Source of the DNA: Phycisphaerales bacterium
Lineage (GTDB): Bacteria; Planctomycetota; Phycisphaerae; Phycisphaerales; UBA1924
Length of the DNA stretch: 64,000 nt
Direction of reading: 5' to 3'
Assembly (NCBI GenBank): GCA_020847535.1
Contig: JADLBU010000016.1
Location: forward strand, 81,064-145,063
Shown here piece after piece: positions 33,740 to 41,869 of the stretch; positions within the stretch are counted from its first letter, which is position 1, and every line of letters begins with the position of its first letter. The notes below the pieces were generated by a model. The model was not told where the DNA came from, did not search any database, and saw only the letters and a list, made by a program, of their open reading frames with translations. The translations under genes were made by a program, and so were the position numbers.

Positions 33740-34555
33740 TCAACCCACCGACCCCGCACTCACCACGATCGCCCGCATCGTCGCCGAGCAAGGCCGATCC
33801 CCGTACCGCTCCGCGAGCTTGCGGCTCGCCGCCTCGCGATACGGCGTCGGATCCGTCACCCCGCGCTCCATCAACCCTGCGAGAAGTGGCGTCCCCTCGA
33901 TGAACCCCCGCGCAGCATCCTCGGCTTTCGGAGCCACGCTCGGGAACCCCACCGTCTCGATCTCGCATCGCGTGAATCCGCCGGCGAGCACCACGCGCTG
34001 GATCTCGGCGTGGTCAAACCACCCGTACGGCATCTTCGCCAGGAACATCGGCGGGTTCTCGGTGAACATCCCCGCCACCGTCTCCTGCACGATCCGCGGG
34101 ATCGGGTTGTGCTCCAGCGAATCCCACACGCTAAAGATGTATCGCCCGCCGGGCTTCAGCACCCGCCGAGCTTCCTGCATCGCCTTGACCTTGTCGGGGA
34201 AGAACATGACACCGTACTGACACGCGATCGCATCGAACGAGCGGTCGGGGAACGGCAAGTTGCAGGCATCCGCGGGCTGGTACGTGAGGCGGTGATCATC
34301 CCCCATGAGCCCCTTGCCGACGTTGAGCATCGGCTCGCTGATATCCGTCACGGTAAGCCGCGCGGATGCGGGCATCGCGCGGGCGATCTCCTTGGTCACG
34401 ATGCAGGTGCCGGCGGCGAGCTCGAGGATCTGCTCATTCTCGCGTGGCTTGAGGCGGCCGGCGATGTCCCTGGCGTAGTCGCTGAAAATGAGCGGTCCGA
34501 GGAAGTTGTGGTAGGTCTTGGGAACGGACCCGGAGAAGGCAGGTTGCTGTGACAT
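33740..34555 (-). CDS. class I SAM-dependent methyltransferase (UbiE/Methyltransf_11 type)
   Basis: A 271-residue protein with motif I ILELAAGTCIVTKEIA near residue 43, a second motif TVTDISEPML, and the post-motif ARRVLKPGGRYIFSVWDS that is typical of Methyltransf_11 enzymes. Cytosolic; substrate unknown. AAGGGG lies upstream of the ATG. Not linked to menaquinone or ubiquinone genes here, so ubiE is not assigned. Confidence 0.87.
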   Translation of the reverse strand: MSQQPAFSGSVPKTYHNFLGPLIFSDYARDIAGRLKPRENEQILELAAGTCIVTKEIARAMPASARLTVTDISEPMLNVGKGLMGDDHRLTYQPADACNLPFPDRSFDAIACQYGVMFFPDKVKAMQEARRVLKPGGRYIFSVWDSLEHNPIPRIVQETVAGMFTENPPMFLAKMPYGWFDHAEIQRVVLAGGFTRCEIETVGFPSVAPKAEDAARGFIEGTPLLAGLMERGVTDPTPYREAASRKLAERYGDRPCSATMRAIVVSAGSVG

Positions 34556-34690
34556 GTCAAGTACCCCTTGGCGCGTGTGACGGTTGCGAAGCGAGCCTCA
34601 GAAGCATATTGGCTTGTTGGCTCCGGTGCGAGAATGCCGGTAACTCATCGCCGGCAGGCTGCATGTTGCGGGACGACTCGGCGGCCATCG

Positions 34691-35317
34691 TCAACGACCA
34701 GATACCAGGCCGAGCTTCCCCACATCGCGATCCAACCGCGGCGGTCCCCACTGCGGAGTGCTCATGAGCAATGACGACAGATTGGTCGAGATGGAGTCCT
34801 GTGGGCCATTCTGGCACATGGAATCAGCGATTGCGGAATGAGCAGGGAGAAGCCGCGGTTGCGGGTACTGAAGCAGCGGAAAGGGGTTGAGTTCATCCCA
34901 GATTCGGTAGTACTCGCGAATCCCGTGCCGCTGCGGCAGCTGATCCGGAGTGGTGCCGACACTGATGGCCAGTGCCGTGGAGTCTACGAGTGCGTTGCAC
35001 CTTGGTGTGCGATTGGCGCTGAGCGGCTGGAGCGGATCATCGATGTCGTAGAGCTCGAACTCCGTCGGATCTCGGTGGCGAAATACTGCAAGCGCACCAT
35101 ACCTCTCGGCATCGAATACTACGTTGTGTGTTGCAAGCCCTGATCGATATGCCAGAGCGAGCGCGACATCGGCCATCTGAGTCGGCGTGTCCGTGCAACA
35201 CGAGCACTCCACATCAAAGCGATCACCATCGAGAAGAAGCCAAGACTTGGCCCATCCTGACTCGCTTTCAACCAGTTCGACCTGGAATGTGAGCGTGCGT
35301 GGCGATGCTTGGGACAT
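34691..35317 (-). CDS. hypothetical protein downstream of hicB
   Basis: A 208-residue soluble protein with no family I recognise. It has a CSCC cluster near residue 34 and an acidic, Asp/Pro-rich middle (EFELYDIDDPLQPL). It lies 85 bases behind hicB on the same strand, so it could belong to the same transcript. Base composition is lower in GC than the neighbours (many AT-rich codons), which hints at recent acquisition. Confidence 0.55.
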   Translation of the reverse strand: MSQASPRTLTFQVELVESESGWAKSWLLLDGDRFDVECSCCTDTPTQMADVALALAYRSGLATHNVVFDAERYGALAVFRHRDPTEFELYDIDDPLQPLSANRTPRCNALVDSTALAISVGTTPDQLPQRHGIREYYRIWDELNPFPLLQYPQPRLLPAHSAIADSMCQNGPQDSISTNLSSLLMSTPQWGPPRLDRDVGKLGLVSGR

Positions 35318-35401
35318 GGAGATGAACCCCTTGGAGGGCGGAGAGTCGTGTTGCGCTCAAAGCGAGAAGGCGATCCATCGCCCGGAGGATATCATCGACG
35401 A

Positions 35402-35623
35402 TCAGGCTGCCCGCACGACCGTCGCGGTCGATCGAGCGGGAGGCACCGGCTCGCCATGCTCCCGCAGTACATCAATATGACCCCTGATCGCTTCCACGAT
35501 GTTGGCGAACGCCTCCTCGCGCGTATCTCCGCACGATGTGCAACCGGGCAGGTCAGGAACCCAGACGCTGAAACTGCCATCATCGGCGGGCTCAATGTCG
35601 ACGGTGTATTGCATCGGAGTCAT
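35402..35623 (-). CDS. hicB: HicB-family antitoxin
   Basis: A 73-residue protein starting MTPMQYTVDIEPADDGSFSV. The segment WVPDLPGCTSCGDTREEAFA is the HicB partial RNase-H-like fold: its Pro-x-x-Gly-Cys signature followed by the T-x-E-E-A segment. It neutralises the adjacent HicA toxin. Its ATG overlaps the HicA stop as ATGA, so the two are translationally coupled. It lacks an obvious C-terminal DNA-binding domain, so it is a short-form HicB. Confidence 0.88.
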   Translation of the reverse strand: MTPMQYTVDIEPADDGSFSVWVPDLPGCTSCGDTREEAFANIVEAIRGHIDVLREHGEPVPPARSTATVVRAA

Positions 35624-35814
35624 TTTAGCAGTCCTGCCTGCCGAAGGATCGAGCGCATCGTGCCGGGCGCGACATCACGGCTTTCCTTGCCGCCTCCCGG
35701 GATTGTGACCACTCCGGGCTTTGTCGGATGCTTGAAATGCGGGTGGCTCCCGTTTGGACGGACATGCACCCAGCCGTCATCGCCAACAATCTTGATAAGG
35801 TCCCGAAACTTCAC
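35620..35814 (-). CDS. hicA: HicA-family mRNA interferase toxin
   Basis: A 64-residue double-stranded-RNA-binding-fold protein. The catalytic His is visible in GSHPHFKHP, and the body follows the family (RDLIKIVGDDGW ... TIPGGGKESRDVAPGT). Start is GTG 35814, 12 bases behind the thiC stop, with no purine-rich ribosome binding site; translation probably depends on ribosomes finishing thiC. The gene order toxin then antitoxin is normal for hicAB. Confidence 0.88.
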   Translation of the reverse strand: MKFRDLIKIVGDDGWVHVRPNGSHPHFKHPTKPGVVTIPGGGKESRDVAPGTMRSILRQAGLLK

Positions 35815-35826
35815 GCGAGGAGGATA

Positions 35827-37845
35827 TCAGATAAGGCGATCCTGCTTCGCGATCCCCAGCGCCGGCCGCACATCAACCTGCACCAGCACCTCCCGCCCCG
35901 CCTTCTCCGCCTGCATCCGCTTCGCCTCCTCCGGGTCCACGTAATCCGAATGGCACGACAGCTTCTCCTCCTCACTCGATGCCTTCTTCTCCATCGCTTT
36001 CTTGGTCTTGCTCGCCAGTTTGTGAATCTCATCCGGCGAAAGAACCCCGCGTTTCTCGAGAATTTCCCGCTGCTCCGCCGTCAGAGCATCGGACCTCTTC
36101 GCCGCGCCCGGTGTCATCCCATCCTTGCCGCCCATCCGCTCAAACCCCTCCGCCTTCCCGCTCGCGAACTCCTGGATCTCCTTCGAAATCCGCACCGAGC
36201 ACCAGTCGTGTCCACACATCGCGCAGAAGTCCGTATCGACATCCAGATCCTCATCGTGATACGCCCGGGCGGTGTCCGGATCGAACGACAGCTCGAAGTG
36301 CATCTCCCAGTTGAGCGCTGCCCGCGCCTTGGTCAACTCATCATCACGGTCCCGCGAGCCCGGGATCCCCAGCGCCACATCCGCCGCGTGCGCGGCGATC
36401 TTGTACGCGATGCACCCCTGCTTGACATCATCCTTCTTAGGAAGCCCCAGGTGCTCCTTGGGCGTCACATAGCACAGCATCGCCGCGCCGTGGTACGCGA
36501 TCGCCGTCGCCCCGATGCAACTGGTAATGTGGTCATACCCCGGGAACATGTCCGTCACCAAGGGCCCCAGCACGTAGAACGGCGCTCCATGGCACAGCCG
36601 CCGCTGGATCTTCGCGTTCCACTCGATCTGGTCGAACGGCACGTGCCCCGGCCCCTCGATCATCACCTGCACCCCAAATCGCCACGCCCGCTCGGTCAAC
36701 TCGCCAAGCGTCTCCAGCTCCGCGAGCTGGGCCTCATCGGTCGCATCCGCCAGCCCGCCGGGCCGCAGCCCATCCCCAATCGAGAACGTGACGTCATGCT
36801 GCCGCAGGATCCGGCAGATATCATCCCAGCGCTGGTACATGATGTTCTCTTGCCCATGCACCAGCATCCACTTGGCAAGCAGCGATCCACCACGCGACAC
36901 GATCCCGATCAGCCGGTTCTTGACGAACCTCAGGTGCCCGCGACGCACCCCCGCGTGGATCGTGAAGTAGTCCACACCCTGCCGCGCCTGGTGATGCAGC
37001 GAAGCCTCGATCGTCGGCCAGTCCAGATCCTCAATCTTCTTCCCGATGATCATCGAGTAGATCGGCACCGTCCCGATCGGCACCGTGCTCTCCCGCACGA
37101 TCGCCTCCCGGCACTCATCCAGATTCCCACCCGTCGACAGATCCATCACCGTGTCGGCGCCCCACTTCTCAGCCCACTTGAGCTTCTCGACCTCCTCGTG
37201 CGTGCCGCTGGAGATCGGCGAGGCCCCCATGTTCGCGTTCACCTTCGTCAGGCTCGCCCGCCCGATGCACATCGGATCCAGCTTGTACTTGAGGTGATTC
37301 ACGTTCGCCGGGATCACCATGCGACCGGCGGCGATCTCATCACGCACCTGCTCGGCGGTCAGGTGCGACTCGCGCTGCGCTACCCGCCGCATTTCCGGCG
37401 TGATGATCCCCAGCCGCGCGTGCTCGAGCTGCGTGATCGGCACAAACCCCGCCGGCGGTGTCACGCGCCGGGTCACCCCGCGAGCATCCGTGAACACATG
37501 GGGGTTGCACGCCATGCATGGCGAGGATGCGGGCGAGGCCGCGGCCTTCGAGCCTTCAACGACCTCAACCAGCCAGTCCTCCGGCATGAAATCCCACGCC
37601 GTCTTGTCGCTGGGCGCGGGCATCCCAGGCGTATCCGGCGAGGAGAACATCAGGGGCCCGCCGATGTCGGGAGCGTTGGCGAACGAGCCGGGCGTCGTCA
37701 CCGGCGATGTCACCCCCGGATTGCCCGCCCCGCGGGTCGGAACGCCGAAACGATGAATCGATGAATGAGACGAAGTCGTGATGGTGGTAGGAGGGGTCGT
37801 GGGGATCGTGGGGGTCGTGGGGGTCGTGGGGGTGGGGGGGGTCAT
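35827..37845 (-). CDS. thiC: phosphomethylpyrimidine synthase
   Basis: Radical-SAM enzyme that converts aminoimidazole ribotide to hydroxymethylpyrimidine phosphate in thiamine synthesis. 672 residues. Motifs: NVNHLKYKLDPMCIGRAS, DLSTGGNLDECREAI, VMIEGPGHVPFDQIEWN and the C-terminal iron-sulfur motif FCAMCGHDWCSVR (CxxCxxxxC). The first about 45 residues are a Thr/Pro repeat encoded by GGGGTCGTG-type 9-mers; true ThiC homology begins after that. A TPP riboswitch precedes it, and hicA follows after 12 bases. Confidence 0.96.
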   Translation of the reverse strand: MTPPTPTTPTTPTIPTTPPTTITTSSHSSIHRFGVPTRGAGNPGVTSPVTTPGSFANAPDIGGPLMFSSPDTPGMPAPSDKTAWDFMPEDWLVEVVEGSKAAASPASSPCMACNPHVFTDARGVTRRVTPPAGFVPITQLEHARLGIITPEMRRVAQRESHLTAEQVRDEIAAGRMVIPANVNHLKYKLDPMCIGRASLTKVNANMGASPISSGTHEEVEKLKWAEKWGADTVMDLSTGGNLDECREAIVRESTVPIGTVPIYSMIIGKKIEDLDWPTIEASLHHQARQGVDYFTIHAGVRRGHLRFVKNRLIGIVSRGGSLLAKWMLVHGQENIMYQRWDDICRILRQHDVTFSIGDGLRPGGLADATDEAQLAELETLGELTERAWRFGVQVMIEGPGHVPFDQIEWNAKIQRRLCHGAPFYVLGPLVTDMFPGYDHITSCIGATAIAYHGAAMLCYVTPKEHLGLPKKDDVKQGCIAYKIAAHAADVALGIPGSRDRDDELTKARAALNWEMHFELSFDPDTARAYHDEDLDVDTDFCAMCGHDWCSVRISKEIQEFASGKAEGFERMGGKDGMTPGAAKRSDALTAEQREILEKRGVLSPDEIHKLASKTKKAMEKKASSEEEKLSCHSDYVDPEEAKRMQAEKAGREVLVQVDVRPALGIAKQDRLI
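37792..37840. repeat. 9-bp tandem repeat at the 5' end of thiC
   Basis: About five units of GGGGTCGTG type; on the coding strand they encode the PTTPTTPTIPTT-like leader of ThiC. Confidence 0.7.
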
Positions 37846-37852
37846 GGATCGC

Positions 37853-37936
37853 TTCCCTACGCCGGTGCAAACCGGATCAGGTTCAACGGGTGCTTCTCAG
37901 CGGCTCGCGGACAACCCGCGACCGCGCCCCGAGCTC
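37853..37936 (-). ncRNA. TPP riboswitch (THI element) of thiC
   Basis: On the minus strand, from about 37936 down: CTCGGGGCGC, then GCTGAGAAGCACCC, GAACCTGATCCGG and CGGCGTAGGGA. These are the conserved boxes of the thiamine-pyrophosphate aptamer, including the CTGAGA pyrimidine-sensing loop and the GAACCTGATC segment. It ends about 8 bases before the thiC ATG, so regulation probably hides the ribosome binding site when TPP is bound. A TATACT box at 37944-37949 is a good -10 for it. Confidence 0.93.
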
Positions 37937-37943
37937 ATCGACA

Positions 37944-37949
37944 AGTATA
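37944..37949 (-). promoter_or_regulatory. -10 box upstream of the thiC riboswitch
   Basis: TATACT on the minus strand, about 8 bases before the first conserved riboswitch base. No convincing -35. Confidence 0.5.
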
Positions 37950-37965
37950 GTGGCTCCACCTACGC

Positions 37966-38002
37966 AATCTCGTGGCACAGGCATCCTGCCCGTGTGCTAC
38001 CG
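37966..38002. repeat. dispersed palindrome (GGCACAGGCATCCTGCC family)
   Basis: AATCTCGTGGCACAGGCATC, then CTGCCCGTGTGCTACC; sits between the riboswitch promoter and the DinB gene stop. Confidence 0.75.
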
Positions 38003-38017
38003 ATGCTCCATCGGCCC

Positions 38018-38623
38018 CTACCTCACCCCTGGCATCTCCACCGCCGACTGCCAATCCACCACCCCCGGATCCGGCAGGTCATCGCTCAGCCCCGGCACGT
38101 TCAGGTGCCGCATCATGTTGATGCACTGCGCCCGGTGATGCGTCCCATGCACCACGATGTGCGTCAGCACCGCCCCGCGCGTGAACGTGTAGGTCACCGG
38201 CTTGCCATCCTCACCCGGCCACTGCACCACCAGCGTCTTCTCAAGCCCATCCTCCACCAGCCCGCGCGTTACCACGACCAGGTCCGCCGCCGCCTCCTCG
38301 TGCAGCGCCAGAAGCTGATCCGGCGTCCGATCCCCGCCATCGACCGCGATATCCGGCCTCCCCGGAAACGAATTGAGCGCAGCCCGCAGCGGACGGCCCG
38401 TTAGCCGGTCCGTCCATCGCCGCACAACCCCCACGATGTGGCTGAAGTTCTCGTGCAGCGATCCCAGCCCGATCTCGAATCGCCTGTGAAACTGCTCATG
38501 CGACATCACCCGGCACCGCTCCAGCATCGTCCGGGTCGCCCACGCGTCATACGCGAGCAGGACGTCCAGCGGATTCGATGTCAGCGTGACCCCTGCTCCC
38601 TGTGCCGTTCCCGTTAAAGCCAT
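38018..38623 (-). CDS. DinB-like (DfsB/YfiT superfamily) putative metal enzyme
   Basis: A 201-residue four-helix-bundle protein. The pattern of the DinB superfamily is present: NPLDVLLAYDAWATRTML at the start, an ENFSHIVGVVRRW helix with the first metal His, and a C-terminal THIVVHGTHHRAQCINM helix with the His pair that binds metal. Members act as thiol- or bacillithiol-dependent enzymes; the specific reaction is unknown. A second DinB protein lies at 55749. Confidence 0.8.
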   Translation of the reverse strand: MALTGTAQGAGVTLTSNPLDVLLAYDAWATRTMLERCRVMSHEQFHRRFEIGLGSLHENFSHIVGVVRRWTDRLTGRPLRAALNSFPGRPDIAVDGGDRTPDQLLALHEEAAADLVVVTRGLVEDGLEKTLVVQWPGEDGKPVTYTFTRGAVLTHIVVHGTHHRAQCINMMRHLNVPGLSDDLPDPGVVDWQSAVEMPGVR

Positions 38624-38718
38624 GATCTCACCCCTCTACCGGCGAACTTCCCACCCTGCGGCAAACGCATCGTAGCGGCAACCCAATTCCCTCCATATCC
38701 CGCCATACACCACTCTCC

Positions 38719-38724
38719 TATATC
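38719..38724 (+). promoter_or_regulatory. -10-like box before the GNAT gene
   Basis: TATATC, 8 bases before the ATG at 38733; no ribosome binding site between them, so leaderless transcription is inferred. Confidence 0.35.
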
Positions 38725-38732
38725 CTCAATCC

Positions 38733-39548
38733 ATGTCCGCCCCCGCCCCACCCTCCACCCGCCAGCTCCTGCTCGCCCGCCACCTCGACCGCGTCCGCCG
38801 GCTCGCCGCTCCCTGCCGCGAGGGCCTCCTCATCCGCGAACTCCGCGCCGGCTGGATCACCCGCGCCATCGGCAAACCCCCCGCTGACTACGCCTCCGCG
38901 AGCCACGACCGCGTCTACTGGCTCGCCCTCACGCGCAAGCTCGAATCCACCGACATCGAGCAGGCCCGCAACATCGCCACCTCCATCGGCATCCAGCGCC
39001 TCTTCCTCTGGCTCGCACCCTGGGCCTCCGATGCCTCCACCGATGCCCTGCTCAACGCCGCCGGTGCATCCCGCATCCACCAAATCCAGTACATCGCCTT
39101 CTCACGCCCCGCCGGCGAGGGCAAGCCCCCGCGCCCGACCGCGATCAAGGCCGAACCCCTCGACCCCGCCTTCGCCCAGGACATCCTCCCCCTCTGCGAG
39201 CACTGGTACAGCAAGGATGGGATCGCCACCGCCCTCCGCATGCTCCAGATCCCCTCCATCGAAGTCCACGCCGCCTTCGACGGCCCCAAGCCGATCGCCC
39301 TCGGCCTCCTCACTATCGATGGCGATTGGGCCTACATCAGCGCTGCCGGCACCGACCCCGACCATCGCGGACAAGGCGCCCAATCCGCCCTCATCTGCTC
39401 CCGCCTCCAGGCCGCCGCCGCTCACGGCGCTGCCATGTGCGCCTGCGAAACCAACACCGCTGTCCCGATTTCCCTCCGCAACCTCAAACGCTGCGGCTTC
39501 GTCGAGGCGATCAACTGGCATGTGTACCAGTGGGATCTCCAGCGCTGA
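38733..39548 (+). CDS. GNAT family N-acetyltransferase
   Basis: A 271-residue protein. The C-terminal half contains a clear GNAT motif A (GTDPDHRGQGAQSALICSRL, residues about 207-226) followed by LRNLKRCGF motif B. The N-terminal half (residues 1-120) looks like a degenerate GNAT-like domain with no acetyl-CoA loop. Acceptor unknown. Confidence 0.78.
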   Translation: MSAPAPPSTRQLLLARHLDRVRRLAAPCREGLLIRELRAGWITRAIGKPPADYASASHDRVYWLALTRKLESTDIEQARNIATSIGIQRLFLWLAPWASDASTDALLNAAGASRIHQIQYIAFSRPAGEGKPPRPTAIKAEPLDPAFAQDILPLCEHWYSKDGIATALRMLQIPSIEVHAAFDGPKPIALGLLTIDGDWAYISAAGTDPDHRGQGAQSALICSRLQAAAAHGAAMCACETNTAVPISLRNLKRCGFVEAINWHVYQWDLQR

Positions 39549-39626
39549 AAAATCCGCGCACTTTGTCCGCCGATCCGATAGACTCCAATAGCGGCGGTTC
39601 TCTACCGCCCTGAAACGGAGGACACG

Positions 39627-40052
39627 ATGACCGCGTTCCGTGGTTTGTGTTTTTCTCCTGATTCGTTCGGTGGTGGAGGCGGTGGAATCGGTGGAGGTAG
39701 CAGTGGGGGTAGTGGGGGTGGAGGACTGGGCGGCTCATCCGCCGGCACATCTACCGCCGGACTCCCCCCCGAGAACAAGCCCAAGATCCACGGCTTCGGC
39801 GGCGGTCCCAAGATCGAGCACGCCGAATCACGCTGGAAGCGGCCCCTCAATAAGAACGGCCTGGGCGCCACCCACGTCCGCACCTTCCACGGCAAGCTCA
39901 CCAACCAGGGCATGGACTTCCTCGACCAGCACATCAACGACTGGCTCGATGCCCATCCCGAGGCCGAGGTCAAGTTCTCCACCACCCAGATCGGAGAAGT
40001 CGCCACCGCCACCGGCAAGGAGCAGATCATGATCGTTCAGATCTGGATCTAA
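39627..40052 (+). CDS. conserved hypothetical protein with Gly-rich N-terminus
   Basis: A 141-residue protein. Residues 12-45 are almost all Gly/Ser. The rest (GATHVRTFHGKLTNQGMDFL, then DQHINDWLDAHPEAEVKFS) forms a small alpha-beta domain that I remember as a recurrent planctomycete hypothetical. GGAGGA lies nine bases before the ATG and a TAGACT box is found about 45 bases upstream. Confidence 0.65.
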   Translation: MTAFRGLCFSPDSFGGGGGGIGGGSSGGSGGGGLGGSSAGTSTAGLPPENKPKIHGFGGGPKIEHAESRWKRPLNKNGLGATHVRTFHGKLTNQGMDFLDQHINDWLDAHPEAEVKFSTTQIGEVATATGKEQIMIVQIWI

Positions 40053-40080
40053 GAGACTGTTTCAGAACTTCGTAGCAGAG

Positions 40081-40125
40081 CGGTAGAACACAGGCAGGAT
40101 GCCTGTGCCACGAGATGGGGTAGGG
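40081..40125. repeat. dispersed palindrome (GGCACAGGCATCCTGCC family), reverse orientation
   Basis: Its complement shares 36 consecutive bases with 17291-17326 in the decarboxylase gene. It lies inside the MITE-like element. Confidence 0.8.
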
Positions 40126-40196
40126 TTCTGAAACAATCTCTAAGAGACGGTCATACCTTGTTGAATCCGCGTCTTGGCCCGGAGGGCCGGCGATCG

Positions 40197-40224
40197 TTTC
40201 CAGGGGCTTCAGCCCCTGGAAACA
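40197..40224. repeat. palindrome around AGGGGCTTCAGCCCCT
   Basis: A perfect inverted repeat of 12 bases on each side of CTTC/GAAG. The same CTTCAGC core recurs at 43043 and 43072. Confidence 0.75.
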
Positions 40225-40331
40225 AGCCTCAAAGACACGGCCGCCCGGAGGGCGGACGAAAAAGACAGCGACCGCTCTGCTCCCACGTTCTGAAACAGTC
40301 GTCCGCCAGCCACTGAGCGGACCGATCAATG

Positions 40332-40363
40332 AAAAAACCCTGCGGGGACTTCCCCCGCAGGGC
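40332..40363 (-). terminator. rho-independent terminator of the beta-helix gene
   Basis: Minus strand: CCCTGCGGGG, GAAG-type loop, CCCCGCAGGG and TTTTTT. It lies 25 bases behind the stop codon at 40388. Confidence 0.9.
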
Positions 40364-40387
40364 GTGCGATACACCCCTTCGCCCGGC

Positions 40388-41869
40388 TCAATACTCGAAG
40401 TTCGCGTACGAGTTGCTTGTCGTGATGTCCGCCCCCGCCACACTGAAGATCGTCCCCTTGGTGTTCCCGGCGATGATGTTGAAGTTCGCCACCGAGTTCG
40501 TCGTGCATGTGTTGCGGATCACCAGGTTCGCCGAGTCCAGCACCGCGATCCCGTAGTCGTTGTCGGAGCAGTTGTTCTCCTCGATCCGGTTGTCGCTGTT
40601 GAACAGCGGGAATCCCGCATCCACGATGTTGATCCCCGCCCCGTTCCCGACCGCCGAGCCGTTGCTGTCGCACGTGTTCCCGCGCACGATGCAGTCGTCG
40701 TACACCTGGATCCCGTGCGTCGTGTTCGCCCCCGATGTGCAGTGGATGATCGACACCGACTGCCCGCCCATGATCCCGATCCCGGTATTGCTCTTGGCGG
40801 CGCACTCCGCGATCACCCCGCGATCGCTCATGTACATCCCGTTGTTGCCGTTCAGTTCCACCATGCACCCGCGGATTGTGCCCCCCGCCGTGTAGATCCC
40901 GTAACCCGTGCTCGAGGTCACGATGCAGTCGGTGATGTTCGCCGTCGTCACCGTGCCCGCCGAGTAGAGCCTCGCGAAGATCCCGTGGTTCGAGGTCGTC
41001 GTCCCGTTCCCGTTCAAGGCGCACCGTGACACGTTCCCGCCCTTGCCCACCATGATCCCGCCCCCGTGGTTGTTATCCACGTGGCAGTTGTCCACCGATC
41101 CCCCATCCCCCACGACGATCCCATGCCCGTTGTTCAGCGTCGTCGTACACCCCGTCACCCGGCCGCCCAGCGGCACAACGATCCCGCTGCCCGCGTTCGA
41201 TCCCGCCTCGCAGTTCACAAACGCCGAATCGCTCCCAGCCGCGAACCCGTGCCCCCCGTTCAGGCTCCCGAAGCAGTAGTAGAACTCCACGTGGTTGCTC
41301 GTCTGGCACCCATCCAGCCCGTTGGAATAGAAGTAGCATCGCGTGAACACCGTCCCGCTGTTCACCGTGATCCCCGTCCCCGAGTTGCCCGCGAACTTGA
41401 CCTCCTCCACGATCCACGCCCCCGCGTTGTTCGCCGTCACCCCGTGCGAACCCCACCCCGTGATCAACCCGTTCTTCAGCGTGATGTACCCCGCCGAGGT
41501 CGGGCTCCCCGGCCCCGTCCCGTTCCCATCGATCCCCGTCGTCGATCCCGCCGAGCCCCGGATCTGGAACCCCTTCATGTCCAGCGTCACGTGCGAAGCC
41601 TCGATCTCGATCCCGCTCTTCCCGCTCGCCCCCACCACATCCCCCGTCAGGTAATACCGCCCCGGCGCTGTGATCTTGAACACGCTGTCCCCATCACCGG
41701 GCGTGTTCACAAGATTCACCGGCTTGCCCGGCTCGATCTCGTTGAGCGTCTTGTACGTCGGCGCCACCGGCCCCGCCGGCGGATCCAAGGGCCCCGCGTG
41801 AGAGATCACCACCGCCGCCAGCACCGACCCGGCGATCGCACACGCCACGGGAACAATCTGCTTGGACAT
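40388..41869 (-). CDS. secreted right-handed parallel beta-helix protein
   Basis: A 493-residue exported protein with a signal peptide (MSKQIVPVACAIAGSVLAAV, cleaved near SHA-GP). From about residue 75 the sequence is made of 20-24-residue coils with the pattern N-x-G-x-G-I-x-V and C/N ladders (VKFAGNSGTGITVNSGTVF, GGRVTGCTTTLNNGHGIVV), as in pectate-lyase-like and NosD-like beta-helices. No lyase catalytic Arg/Lys set could be recognised, so it may only bind carbohydrate. The start is decided by the signal peptide; the upstream frame is not protein-like. A good terminator follows. Confidence 0.85.
   Translation of the reverse strand: MSKQIVPVACAIAGSVLAAVVISHAGPLDPPAGPVAPTYKTLNEIEPGKPVNLVNTPGDGDSVFKITAPGRYYLTGDVVGASGKSGIEIEASHVTLDMKGFQIRGSAGSTTGIDGNGTGPGSPTSAGYITLKNGLITGWGSHGVTANNAGAWIVEEVKFAGNSGTGITVNSGTVFTRCYFYSNGLDGCQTSNHVEFYYCFGSLNGGHGFAAGSDSAFVNCEAGSNAGSGIVVPLGGRVTGCTTTLNNGHGIVVGDGGSVDNCHVDNNHGGGIMVGKGGNVSRCALNGNGTTTSNHGIFARLYSAGTVTTANITDCIVTSSTGYGIYTAGGTIRGCMVELNGNNGMYMSDRGVIAECAAKSNTGIGIMGGQSVSIIHCTSGANTTHGIQVYDDCIVRGNTCDSNGSAVGNGAGINIVDAGFPLFNSDNRIEENNCSDNDYGIAVLDSANLVIRNTCTTNSVANFNIIAGNTKGTIFSVAGADITTSNSYANFEY

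Larger units (their letters stand above)
40055..40301. mobile_element. MITE-like element with imperfect 32-bp terminal inverted repeats
   Basis: The left end GACTGTTTCAGAAC at 40055-40068 is matched by GTTCTGAAACAGTC at 40286-40299. The inverted match resumes further in with GCAGAGCGGT on both sides (40075-40084 and its complement near 40270-40279). A third copy, GTTCTGAAACAATCTC, lies inside at 40125-40140. The interior carries palindromes of two families: the GGCACAGGCATCC type and AGGGGCTTCAGCCCCT, plus two CCCGGAGGG hairpins. There is no reading frame, so it would need a transposase in trans. No clear target duplication was seen. Confidence 0.65.

Noticed and set aside
35728..37764. A 678-codon plus-strand frame opposite thiC
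   Set aside because: Arg/His/Pro-rich shadow of thiC, which has all its motifs and a riboswitch on the minus strand.
37853..37936. Cobalamin riboswitch as an alternative
   Set aside because: The CTGAGA and GAACCTGATC boxes and the position before thiC identify the TPP class.
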